Source of the DNA: CATQHP01 sp965205595
Lineage (GTDB): Bacteria > Acidobacteriota > Terriglobia > Bryobacterales > UBA6623
Direction: 5' to 3'
NCBI GenBank assembly: GCA_965205595.1
Contig: CBDBHI010000040.1
Span: 36,677-100,676 of the forward strand
Length of the DNA stretch: 64,000 nucleotides
Part shown: positions 26,505 through 36,500 of the stretch, one piece after another
Position numbering within the stretch: the first letter of the stretch is position 1
How the letters are laid out: each line of letters begins with the position of its first letter
Position numbers and translations under genes: made by a program
Notes under the pieces: generated by a model
Seen by the model: only the letters and a program-made list of their open reading frames with translations
Database searches by the model: none
What the model was told of the DNA's origin: nothing

Positions 26505-27785
26505 TCATCGCAATACCCGCACGTACTCGCGCTTGCCTGGCTTTCCCAACCGTGCCTCGAGCAAACGTCTCAAGCACGGGAACTGTTCGGGCAGCTCCCA
26601 GCCCGCCAACGGGGCCGCTTGATCGAGCGCGTTGGTCTTGCGTTCCAGCAGTGCTAGGTAATGCAGCGGATCGAAGATCAACTCTTCGCGTTCGTAACTG
26701 CGCCGGTGGCGCGCGATCTCTTCGCTGCCACAACAGATCACGATTTCATCGACGTAGCCTTTCAGCAACACCTGGCGATGTCCGTAGCGTGTGGGCACCG
26801 AGTAGTCGTTGGCGCGATAGCGCACCAATGACAGCGACGTCACCCGCGTGGTGCGTTTGTCGCAGGCGTCATAGGGCGTGGGCGGCAAGGGCAACAACGC
26901 TTGGCGGTCACGCTTGAAACGTTCCTCAATCGTTTCGGTGTGCCGCCGCAAGCGCCGCTTACGATTGTTGAGGCACTGCGCTTCGAGCTGCTCGTTGAAC
27001 GCTTCCCAGCTTGGAAACCTTGGCGCCGGCACCATGAAGTTCCGCCGGGCATAACCGACCAGTCCTTCCACCTTTCCCTTGTCGTTGCCTTTGCCCGGAC
27101 GCCCGAAACGATCGGAGAATAAATAGTGCGACTGCAGTTCACTGAACACCCTGGTCCGCTTGCGCCTGCCGTCGCCCAGAATCCTCGCCAGCGCCAAGGT
27201 CGTGTTGTCGTAGAGGATGCTGCGTGGCACGCCGCCGAAGTACCGAAACGCTGCGTTGTGCCCCTCGCAAAACGCTTCCGTCGTCGCGGCCGGGAAAGCT
27301 TTTACGAAAGCGTCATCGCTAGGCGGCAGATCGACCACCAAGTAGTGCGCCTTGCGCTGTACGCCGTCAATGACCACCAGAGCTTCACCGCAGTCGGCCT
27401 GGGCATCGCCCGCCGGATGCACCAGCGGCACGAACATCTCTTGCCCGCCGAGCTTCTTGTCGCGAACATAGTCCTTGACGATCGTGTAACCGCCGGTGAA
27501 ATCGTACTCGTCGCGCAAGCGGTCGAAGATGCGTTTTGCGGTGTGGCGTTGTTTCTTCGGACGTTCCTGATCGTCGATGAGGATCTGATCGACGATTCCG
27601 GTGAAGGGATCCAGCTTCGGCCTCTGCGCTGGTTGGCGCCGCCGATAGCCCGGCGGAGTGGCGTAGCGCAACATCTTGCGCACCGTCCCTCGCGCCAGGC
27701 CAAACCGTTTGGCGGCCTCGCGCTCACTGAGCCCTTCGACAAAGACACTGCGCCGTACTTGAGCGTATAGCTCCACGCGATACAT
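26505..27785 (-). CDS. istA: IS21 transposase IstA (copy B)
   Basis: 426 residues, same domains as the gene at 10795. One visible difference is Ile for Ser in D-Q-I-L-I-D-D. Intact catalytic Asp, Asp and Glu motifs. Confidence 0.94.
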   Translation of the reverse strand: MYRVELYAQVRRSVFVEGLSEREAAKRFGLARGTVRKMLRYATPPGYRRRQPAQRPKLDPFTGIVDQILIDDQERPKKQRHTAKRIFDRLRDEYDFTGGYTIVKDYVRDKKLGGQEMFVPLVHPAGDAQADCGEALVVIDGVQRKAHYLVVDLPPSDDAFVKAFPAATTEAFCEGHNAAFRYFGGVPRSILYDNTTLALARILGDGRRKRTRVFSELQSHYLFSDRFGRPGKGNDKGKVEGLVGYARRNFMVPAPRFPSWEAFNEQLEAQCLNNRKRRLRRHTETIEERFKRDRQALLPLPPTPYDACDKRTTRVTSLSLVRYRANDYSVPTRYGHRQVLLKGYVDEIVICCGSEEIARHRRSYEREELIFDPLHYLALLERKTNALDQAAPLAGWELPEQFPCLRRLLEARLGKPGKREYVRVLR

Positions 27786-27862
27786 CCCTCTCGTGTCCCA
27801 CAAACACCACAGGAATGTTCGCTGGACCACTCGGACGGTCTACTTTCGCTCCGCCGTTCTCA

Positions 27863-28137
27863 CAAACCTCTGCACGCCGTTGCGGAGCTTGTCTGGAACG
27901 GGCTTGATGCTGATGCATTCGTCGTAGCTGACGGCATGGGAGGAGCAAAAGCTGGTGATCGGGCCTCAAAGATCGCGGTGCGCGATTCTCGGGATACTCA
28001 CACGCCCCACCGCAGTGAAGGCGAAATGCGACGCCCTGATTGAGGCGGCTTTTTCCTGCGGTGCGCCGGACAACGTAACAGCATTGCTTGTGGAATGGAA
28101 GGCTGAGAAAGAAAGGGCCCGAAGCAAAGCCGCCTGA
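27863..28137 (+). pseudogene. Mosaic remnant: GHKL-ATPase-like and PP2C-phosphatase-like pieces
   Basis: Directly after IS21 copy B one frame reads L-H-A-V-A-E-L-V-W-N-G-L-D-A-D-A, resembling the N-box of GHKL ATPases (x-A-x-x-E-L-x-x-N-x-x-D-A), and runs straight into F-V-V-A-D-G-M-G-G-A-K-A-G-D-R-A-S, the metal-site motif of PP2C phosphatases. After ~40 residues the PP2C carboxyl end continues in another frame as A-F-S-C-G-A-P-D-N-V-T-A-L-L-V-E-W. The middle of the phosphatase is missing. I read this as a decayed fusion of deletion endpoints, not a functional gene. It occupies most of the 400-bp gap up to the cytochrome gene; the last 100 bp show nothing. Confidence 0.5.
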
Positions 28138-28236
28138 CCCTTCTGGTCAGTAGCATTAGTTCAAAGAACCACTATCCGAATTGGAAAGCGGCATCAACAA
28201 CCTCCGCAGACGGAAGTGTGGCACTGCCGTGTCGGA

Positions 28237-29703
28237 TCACAAGGTTCGCAGGAATGCGATAAGAGAGGCTTTCTCGTCGGAAGCCAGATCCAACCCGTAC
28301 TCGTGACCCTTGATTGGCCGCCTTTCTACACTGTGTCCCTTGAAACCCGTCGGGCGGTAGTTCTCACGTAGCCGAGCGGAGTCGAACCAGTCCTCAAGAG
28401 TTGCCACGGAGCCATTGTGCTCGAAGGGTCCGCGATACCAGACGCCTTTCAGCGAGGGGATCTTGTAGTAGCCGGTCCCCTTCTTGGTCTGCAGAGCGTA
28501 CCGCGCATCGGTCCCAACGCGTCGTGACATTACATCGAAGCGCTTGCGGTCCCCAGCGGAGGGCTCCCACCCATCGACGGCGATCAATCGGTTGTTGGTG
28601 TAAAGTGGCGGCGTGTGACACCCTCCGCAACCCTCCCTGGTGAAAATCTTCTTGCCCAGCTTGGCCCTCTCGTCGAATGGGTTTGGATTCGGCGGCGGCC
28701 GCAGCGAGTAGAGATAGAGCGTTAGTGCGTAGAGCTGCTCGTCACTGAAGCGTTCGCCTTTTCCAGGCGCTGGCGTTCGCATCGGTTCAAGATCTCCGTA
28801 GCTGGAGTAGCCCATCATGTCTTGTACTAACGATGAGTAGCGCATCAGGTCAGCTGGCCCCCGGTGCCTCACCAAACCCGTATGATCGAGGAAGCGTCGA
28901 TGTTCGACTCCGATCAAGTCGGGAATCTGCGGGGGCACGAACATGCTGGTGAAGCTGCGCGCCGTCACGCCCGGCGGAATCGCCTTCCCCGCCGCGATTA
29001 GATCTTCGAGCGGCATTGTCCGGGCCTGCCGGTTAAGATCTTTATCCAACCATGGCAACTCAAACTGCAAGGCGAACTGGCGGATACGCTGGAGGATCTT
29101 TGCCGAACCAGCAAACCGTGAGGCGCGTTCGAGCATGCGCGCCCCTTGGCGATCTCCAGGGTTATTGCCTTGCGCGCCAGGCACGACCGTGCCGTCCGGG
29201 AGCACCCGCGTGTGGCAGGTATTGCAGCCCATCGAGCCGAGTTCAACCGTGCCTTTTTCACGCACGACCCAGCTTGCAAACGGAATCGTACCGTCGGCTG
29301 ACATCGGCATGCCCGTGTCCTTGTAGAAGCTTGTATCGCGGAGGTCATCGGCTCCAAAAAAGACAGGACCGAACGACTTCGGCGCATTGAAGACGATCTC
29401 GCCGGCCGCGATCCAGGCTTCGCGCGTTTGAAGCTTAGCGGTGTCGAAGCCTAGTTCCGGCTCGCGTTCGTGCAGCCATTTCCAGTAGCCCGCAGGCTCG
29501 CGGTCAGGGTGGTAGACGGGATAGCCACGATGGATGACTCTTTCCCGAGTGCGGTAGTAATCTGTCTCAGAGATATGTCTGGCCGAGAACTCAGCTTGGG
29601 CCAGCGGAACTTCCAGTTTCCGTACGGCATCGTCCGTCCACGTTTTCGGAATTTGGGGCTGGAAGGCACTTGCCGCGAGCAGAAGAATCACTTGCGCTTG
29701 CAT
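28237..29703 (-). CDS. Di-haem cytochrome c family protein
   Basis: 488 residues with a short N-terminal hydrophobic segment (Q-V-I-L-L-L-A-A-S-A-F) that may be a signal peptide. Two haem c-binding motifs are seen: C-N-T-C-H near residue 158 and C-G-G-C-H near residue 360. The second half resembles cytochrome c peroxidase/MauG-type domains (F-T-R-E-G-C-G-G-C-H-T-P-P, K-I-P-S-L-K-G-V-W-Y-R-G-P-F-E-H-N-G). A periplasmic electron-transfer or peroxidase role is likely. Its first codons overlap the out-of-frame tail of the resolvase remnant. Confidence 0.82.
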   Translation of the reverse strand: MQAQVILLLAASAFQPQIPKTWTDDAVRKLEVPLAQAEFSARHISETDYYRTRERVIHRGYPVYHPDREPAGYWKWLHEREPELGFDTAKLQTREAWIAAGEIVFNAPKSFGPVFFGADDLRDTSFYKDTGMPMSADGTIPFASWVVREKGTVELGSMGCNTCHTRVLPDGTVVPGAQGNNPGDRQGARMLERASRFAGSAKILQRIRQFALQFELPWLDKDLNRQARTMPLEDLIAAGKAIPPGVTARSFTSMFVPPQIPDLIGVEHRRFLDHTGLVRHRGPADLMRYSSLVQDMMGYSSYGDLEPMRTPAPGKGERFSDEQLYALTLYLYSLRPPPNPNPFDERAKLGKKIFTREGCGGCHTPPLYTNNRLIAVDGWEPSAGDRKRFDVMSRRVGTDARYALQTKKGTGYYKIPSLKGVWYRGPFEHNGSVATLEDWFDSARLRENYRPTGFKGHSVERRPIKGHEYGLDLASDEKASLIAFLRTL

Positions 29704-29799
29704 AGGAGCCTATGATCTGGATCCGAGTCCAGCTGTGGTCGGTCGAACCCTCGATCCTTCTGCATCTTACATTGTCGGTCGAGTCCCACTGCTAGTGCG

Positions 29800-30128
29800 G
29801 GTAAGACTGTCGCCGCTCCGAGAGTACACTTGAAGCGGATCTTGCGATGGACCAGGGTCTCCACGATCTGGATCACCTGAGAGAGGCTGCGGCCGAGCCG
29901 CGACAACTCGCTGACCAGCAGCCGGTCGCCGGGCTCGAGCGTCCCCAACATTTCGTCGATGCGGCGCTCGAGCGGACTCTGGCGCGACGAGATGCGGGAC
30001 TCGATGAATTGGTCGATCGGGAATCGGCGTTTCTGGCTGAACTCGAGGATCGCCAGCTTCTGGTTGGCGAGGTCCTGCGAACGAGTGGAGACGCGGAGGT
30101 AAGCGACGGTTTTCAAGGCGGCGTCCAA
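29800..30128 (-). pseudogene. Serine resolvase catalytic-domain remnant
   Basis: About 107 residues of a resolvase/invertase catalytic domain: A-Y-L-R-V-S-T-R-S-Q-D-L-A-N-Q-K with the nucleophile Ser, L-V-S-E-L-S-R-L-G-R-S-L-S-Q-V. After R-K-I-R-F-K-C the homology ends and the DNA-binding helix-turn-helix is missing, the frame running on into unrelated sequence to 29688. Together with the Tn3-like fragment at 30301 it looks like the debris of a Tn3-type transposon. Confidence 0.8.
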
Positions 30129-30300
30129 GAAAAGGTCAAATGGGGTTTATTTCGGAGTGTTAAAGACTATAGTATCCAGAACATTGTATAGTCAACTAAC
30201 GTCGATCAAGACGGACGTTATTATAGACACCTGGCCATGATCTTTCCGTCTCGAAACCAATTGGCAAGCAAGCAGATCAGAGGGACGGGGCGAGCGGAGG

Positions 30301-30420
30301 CTGTCACCAAGGAAGGCCTGGCCGCAACCCTGCTCCCAGGACGTCAGCCCGATCAAATGGGACAACGTCATTCTCTACGGCCAGTACGTCCTCGATCGTG
30401 CCCGGGGCCGCTCTCGACTT
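30301..30420 (+). pseudogene. Tn3-family TnpA C-terminal fragment
   Basis: The frame starting at 30301 reads W-P-Q-P-C-S-Q-D-V-S-P-I-K-W-D-N-V-I-L-Y and G-Q-Y-V-L-D-R, which matches the conserved end of Tn3-type transposases (L-S-P-x-x-W-x-x-I-x-L-x-G-x-Y). No start and no upstream domain. The surrounding stretch 30129-30563 otherwise holds no gene that I can see. Confidence 0.5.
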
Positions 30421-30563
30421 CCCTGCGGCCATGACGTTGCCCCCTTGATCTCCATGATGGACCGGAACCCTCCGCCGTTGCTAGCGTGCTCGCTTACGCC
30501 GATTCATGCACCAATGCCAGTGGTAGAGGTTACCTGCACTGGAATCTGGCTTGACCTGACAGA

Positions 30564-33500
30564 TCACTGCGCGGCAGCTTCTAGTTCTCCCGGAGGCAAG
30601 GAGGAAAATACGGGGGCGGCTTCGAAATTGAGCGACAGACTGACGATGGGCTCCGTGGAGGTGACTTCGAGCGATCCGGTAAAGCTGCTGAGACCGAACA
30701 GGGTCGGCATATTTTGCGCACCATGCCAGTTGGGCGGCAACATCAGATCTTCGATAGCCCGCACCTCCCCATCCGCGTCCCGGGCAGTAAAGGTAACCAG
30801 AGCCGCTGTGTCGGAAGGGTTGGCATAGGCCACTCCGGTCCCATTCTTGCCTTCTCCCTGCTCGGCAAAGGTGACAAAGCGGGTGGCCGGAACTGTCGCC
30901 GCATTGACTCCGGCTTCCGCCACGGGCATCCCTTCGCTGTTATACCAACGAAACAGAAGGCTGGCCTGCACCGGCCCCGAGCAGTTGGCCAGCGCCCAGC
31001 CTGGCGCAAGCGGAGCGCTCAACGCCACGTCGGTCTCCTGGTGAACGGATCCCCCTGGCGGCAGAACGTCGGTCCGGCTGTCAACCATTCCCAGTTCGGC
31101 AAACGAGACCATCAGCGGACTTCCGTGATCGGAGATGAAATCGGTTTGACAGGTCACCTCCTCCCGGGAGTAGTTGATATAGGTGATCGTGGTTTGCCAA
31201 TTATCGCCCACGGCAAGATGCGGGAAGTAATAGGTAGTCGATCCCTGCGCGGCAGCTTCCAGTTCTCCCGGAGGCAAGGAGGAAAATACGGGGGCGGCTT
31301 CGAAATTGAGCGACAGACTGACGATGGGCTCCGTGGAGGTGACTTCGAGCGATCCGGTAAAGCTGCTGAGATCGAACAGGGTCGGCATATTTTGCGCACC
31401 ATGCCAGTTGGGCGGCAACATCAGATCTTCGATAGCCAGCACCTCCCCATCCGCGTCCCGGGCAGTAAAGGTAACCAGAGCCGCTGTGTCGGAAGGGTTG
31501 GCATAGGCCACTCCGGTCCCATTCTTGCCTTCTCCCTGCTCGGCAAAGGTGACAAAGCGGGTGGCCGGAACTGTCGCCGCATTGACTCCGGCTTCCGCCA
31601 CGGGCATCCCTTCGCTGTTGTGCTGACGAAACAGAAGGCTGGCCTGCACCGGCCCCGAGCAGTTGGCCAGCGCCCAGCCTGGCGCCAGAGGAGCGCTCAG
31701 GTCCACGTCGGTCTCCTGGTGAACGGATCCCCCCGGCGGCAGAACGTCGGTCCGGCTGTCAACCGTTCCCAGTTCGGCAAACGAGACCATCAGGGGACTT
31801 CCGTGATCGGAGATGAAATCGGTTTGACAGGTCACCTCCTCCCGGGAGTAGTTGATATAGGTGATCGTGGTTTGCCAATTATCGCCCACGGCAAGATGCG
31901 GGAAGTAATAGATCTGATCTCCCGTCTGCGGGGGGCTGGTACCCTGCTCCACCGTGACCGTCACCGTGTCTGAATCGAATCGACCGCTCGGATCGGTGAC
32001 CAGCAGCCTGAAGCTCAGCACCACATCCACCGTCAGTTCCTGTGGGGCCGTGAAGGTGGGATTGACCACGTCCCGGGACGACAGGGCCACGCGTTCGCCA
32101 CGGTATTGATTCCAGCGGTATTTCAGCGGATCGTCGTCGGGATCGCTGCTGCCGCTGCCGTCCAGAGTCACCAGCGCGCCTTCCCTCACGCCGGTCTGGT
32201 CCGGGCCCGCATCCGCCATCGGTCGATTGTTTGCCGGAGGAGGAGGAGGTGGTGGCGGCGGAGGTGGGGGTGGAGGGGCGACGATATCGGGCGTTGCACT
32301 CACCGTCTCCGTTTCGCCCTTGCCCAACGCATTGACCGCCCGCACCTCGAAGACGTATTCCCTGCCGTTAATCAGCCCTCCCACCGTCACCCTGCGCGTT
32401 CCCGCTCTCACGTTCTCCCATGCGCTGAAATCCTCACCGGCGGCTGCAAATCGGTATTCGTAGCGGATGATCGCCGAGCCCCCGTCTTCCGTCGGCCGGT
32501 TCCAGCTCAGCCGCACCTCTGCGTTACCCGCGCTGGCCGTCAGACCCAGAGACGAGATCGGCACCGTCACTCCCGGTGGCGCCACCCGAACCTCAAGCGC
32601 CCCTTCCTCGTTCGGTTTGTTCTCCACCGACGACCTCACTGCCCCTCCGCGCATCGTCAGCGTCAGCGTGTAGTTGTGCGCCACCCGATCGGTCTGCGGC
32701 GTCACCGCAGTGGTGAACACCCGGTCGTCGACCGTATCCAGTCGACCGATCCCCGGGTCGCAGAACACCGGGTTGTTCTGATCATCCGTGCAGGCAGGAT
32801 TCTGGCCGCTCTCGATGTCGTTGCTGGAAAAGCCCGTCACCGGCTCGGAAAATCTGAATCTCACCGTGAAAGGTCCAGACACCGGCGGCTCGGTCCCGCT
32901 CATTATCTCGACCGTCAGCGGCGTGACGGTCATCCCCTCGCCAGACTCGGACCAGTCACTCGTCCCCTCGTCGTTCCTAGCCCGCACCTGCACCTCGTAG
33001 ACGGTTCCCGCTTTGAGGTCCGAAAGCGTCAAGGCGAACCCCGGCCCCTCGTGTTGCGCATCGGTGAAGCCGCCGCCGCCTTCCTGGTACTGCACGTCGT
33101 AGTCGGTGATGGGCGGCCCCGTGTTCTCCGGCTCGCTCCAGTTGACCGTCATACTCTCGGCCGTCTCCCCCGAGAAGGTCGGCGCCTCCGGGATACCAGG
33201 CGGTTCCCGTTCGTCCGTCACTCTGACCGTGAACGTCTGCTCGGCCTCCAGTTCCCTCGCCCCCGTCCCGCTCCTTACTTCCACTGTCACCTCATACTCG
33301 TTGTCTCCGGGGGCCTCGAAGTCCGGCGCTGTCTGGAAGCTCAACTCTCCCGTGTCGCGGGCAACAGAGAACTGAAACCGGTCGGCCCCGCCCACGATCT
33401 CCCAGCCTGTCACCTCGTCCCCCGGGTCGTCATCCCTCGCAGCCAGCCGCCTCACCAGCGCCTGGTTCTCCGGAACATCGAACGAACTCGGACTTGTGAT

Positions 33501-36500
33501 CTCCGGCGCCGTGTTGGGAGCCCCCGTGGTGTTGGTCACCGACCGGTTGCTCAGTGCGAGCGCGTCGTTGCCCACCGCATCCCGGATCGGTCGCGTCCCC
33601 GGACTGTAGTTCACTCGAATCCCCGTGTCCCCGTGCTCCACCGCCGGATCGAGCGTCAGGGTCACCACGCTTCCGCTTACCGATACTGCGGAAACGCTTC
33701 GCCCGGTACCCCCCACCTCCACCGTGAAGTCCCCCGGCGCAGGCCTCGATCCCCCATCGAGCGCTTCCCCATAGGTCAGCGTCAGAGAGGAGTCATCCAC
33801 CGCCGCGCTCAGAAACGCCGGCCGGACCCCGTCCACCTTGTGCCCCGCCTGCGGCGCCACCGCTTCATGGTCCAGCACCGCATCATTGTCTGCCTCGTCC
33901 TTGATCGTCCCGCCGTTCCGGTCAATGCGGCCGGCAGCAATGCTCACCCCGTCGGTGTCTTCGTCCCCCAGGGCCACCTCGTAGCTGAACACCAGCGCCG
34001 CCGCGCCACTGCCTCTCAGGTAGCCGGCTGTCCGGTTCCTGCTCCCCACTCTCAGCCGCATTCGCGGCGTCCTCGTCACTACCACCGTCTCGCTGAAGGT
34101 CACCGTCACCTCGATCTCGTCCTCCGCCGCATAGATCTGATCCCCCCCGGGGTTCGCGGTGATGGCCAGACTGCTCACTGTCGGTGAGGTCGTGTCCGGG
34201 GTGTCGTTGGTCACCGTGACTACGAAGGTCAGCACGTCGATCAAGCTCTCAGGATCGGCCGCGACCACCGCCACTACCATGCGGCCAGGAGAGACCGGCG
34301 TCAGTGTGAACGTCGTCCCCGTCACGGCTGAGACCGACAGCCTCTCGTTGTCACTTGACCACACCGTGTAGGTCAACGTGTCGTTGTCCGGATCGGAGAA
34401 GACGCTCGCCAACTCGATCGTCACAGCGGCGCCGCCCGGCGCCAGCGTCCGGTCGGAGATCGTACCCGAGACCGTCGGCGCACCGTTGCGGTCTGCCACA
34501 GCGACGTCCACCGCATCCACCGCTCCCGGAGCCATCACGATCCCGGCGCCGGAATCGCGATCGACCCCGGTTGCCTCAATGTCGAGCGCCGCCCCGGTCA
34601 TCGCCGTGCGAAGCGCCGCCGGGGTGACGTTGGCCGGACCGCCGGCCGCTTCCAGCATCAACGCCGCAATCGCTGCCGCGTGCGGCGCCGCCGCCGAGGT
34701 GCCACGAAACGTTGAAAAGCCGGGCGTCGAGGTCGAAACCGCGTCGGCGGCAGCCAAGTCGGGTTTCTGCAACAACCGCCCGCCGGTGGAAGAGAAGTTC
34801 CCCGGCGTGATCGGTGTTCCGTGCGCTTCAAAGAAGATCCGCCGCGGACCGTCCGAACTGAATGTCTCGACCGACTCCGTGCCGTCGAAGACGCCGCCCG
34901 CACCGCTCGCATCCCCGACATCGACGGCGGCCACGCCTATCGCATCCTGCGAAGCGGAATGGCCGAAGGTCTGGCCGGCTGTCGTGATCGCCAATCCTTC
35001 TCGCGCGTAGCTGAGACGTAGGTAGCGATCCGACGCACCTGAGTTCTTGACTATGACGAGGCGGGTATCTACGCGGTCAGCCGCGCACGAGCTTAGGATG
35101 AACTCGATGGGATCCTGCGTGCCGTCCTGCGTATTCGTCGAACTGGCAAGCACGTTGTCGTTCTCATCGATCAGGAACAGATCGTAATCGTTTGCCGCCC
35201 CACCGACTGGATCGGCCCATTGCAGGACAATGGGGCGGGTGCTGTTCGTCGTGATCCGGTTCCCGGTCACGCCGCTGCCGAAGTCGTGGACGACGGCGCC
35301 GTAGCTGAGTCCGTTCAGGCTCAGCGTCCCTCCGTTGGCAAAGTCGCCTTCCCAGACCCCGGCCGTGGCGTCGTTCAGGTTTCCTGCGTTGCCGGCCGAC
35401 GAGAAGTAGTAACAGCCGTTGCCGGCCGCCGCGCTGACCGCTTGGGCGATGACGTCGTCCTGGAAGGCTGACGCCCCCAGATACCCGATGTCGTCGACGA
35501 TGATGTCGGCACCGGCTGCGCAGAGGTTCTCGATGTTCTGCGCCATTTGCGCCTGCCCGCCGCCACCGGTGGCGAAAAACAGGTTGGTGCCGGGCGCAAG
35601 ATCGTGGACGATCTCGAGCATGGCCGTCCCCTCGGCTCCCGAGCTCCTGCCGCCGCAGGCCAATGTAAATGAGCCGCCCTCCTGTCCGGGCAGGACCAGG
35701 ACCGGCGCCGGCACGTCCCCCGTCGCCTGCCGGTCGGCGAGCGTTTCGACGCCGTCCGAGATCACGCCGATGCCGGTGCCGGTGCCGTCGACGCTGTGGG
35801 TTGTGCGCGCCGAGTTCGCCTGGTGGGCCACATCGCCCTCGCTGGTATTGACCTTGCTTGTCGCGACGACTGCCCGCGCGACATCTGAGCGCTGCAGCAC
35901 CTGGTCCGTGATTGGCTGGTCGGCGGGCCGGATGAACTGGACGGCCTCAAGCGTGGCAAGCGGCTCCAGAGCAGTCAGCGGCAGCCGCGCCCGGATGGCC
36001 CGGTACTTGGGGACGCTGTTGACGACCGTGCCGCCCAGGGACTGGATGCGCGCCAGGACCGCCGGCGTAACATCGGCCCGGATGTCCACCATCACCCGTT
36101 CATCCTTGGCGTACGGATCCGTGGCTTGGAGAAGGGCGGTCCCGGCCGCCGTTGGCTCCCGTAGCGGTGTCCTCAGGGCATCTAGAAGCTGAGAGTTCAT
36201 CGTCCGTTGGGTGGGCGTCTGCTGCTCGTCCAGAAACTGAGAGTTCACCGCCCGCTGGGCAGTCGTCCGCTGCGCTTCCAGGAACTGCGAACTCACCTTC
36301 CTCTGGGCGGGCGTCCGCTGCGCCTTCGCGGCCAGCAGCGCTTCGATCTGCCGCACGGCCCTCACCGGCAAGTCGCCGCCAGCCTGCGCCAGCGGTTGCT
36401 GCGCCCCGGCGGGCCCGGCCAGCAGCAGGATGGCCAGCACCGCCCCCAGCAGTCCCCACAACGGGACGGCGTCAGCCCGTGCCATGATTCCTGCCGCACG

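Larger units (their letters stand above)
25356..27862 (-). mobile_element. IS21-family insertion sequence, copy B (inverted, 47-bp end deletion)
   Basis: Nearly identical to copy A but reversed. Its istA-side terminus has one subterminal repeat where copy A has two; the 47 bp between the two repeats are missing and the junction reads as a hybrid of both repeats. Flanks are GCGGAT and CAAACC, so no target duplication is present. istA and istB are intact. Confidence 0.92.

Noticed and set aside
30714..31973. 419-codon plus-strand frame with internal duplication
   Set aside because: It is the antisense of the two 678-bp repeats; the duplication is inherited from the real gene on the other strand.
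32106..34187. 693-codon open frame on the plus strand
   Set aside because: Antisense to the giant subtilase gene; Arg/His-rich composition typical of a GC-rich shadow frame, no recognisable domain.
36178..36330. Short tandem repeats that could suggest CRISPR
   Set aside because: Contiguous 48-bp coding units without spacers, in frame in the subtilase gene; no cas gene in the window.
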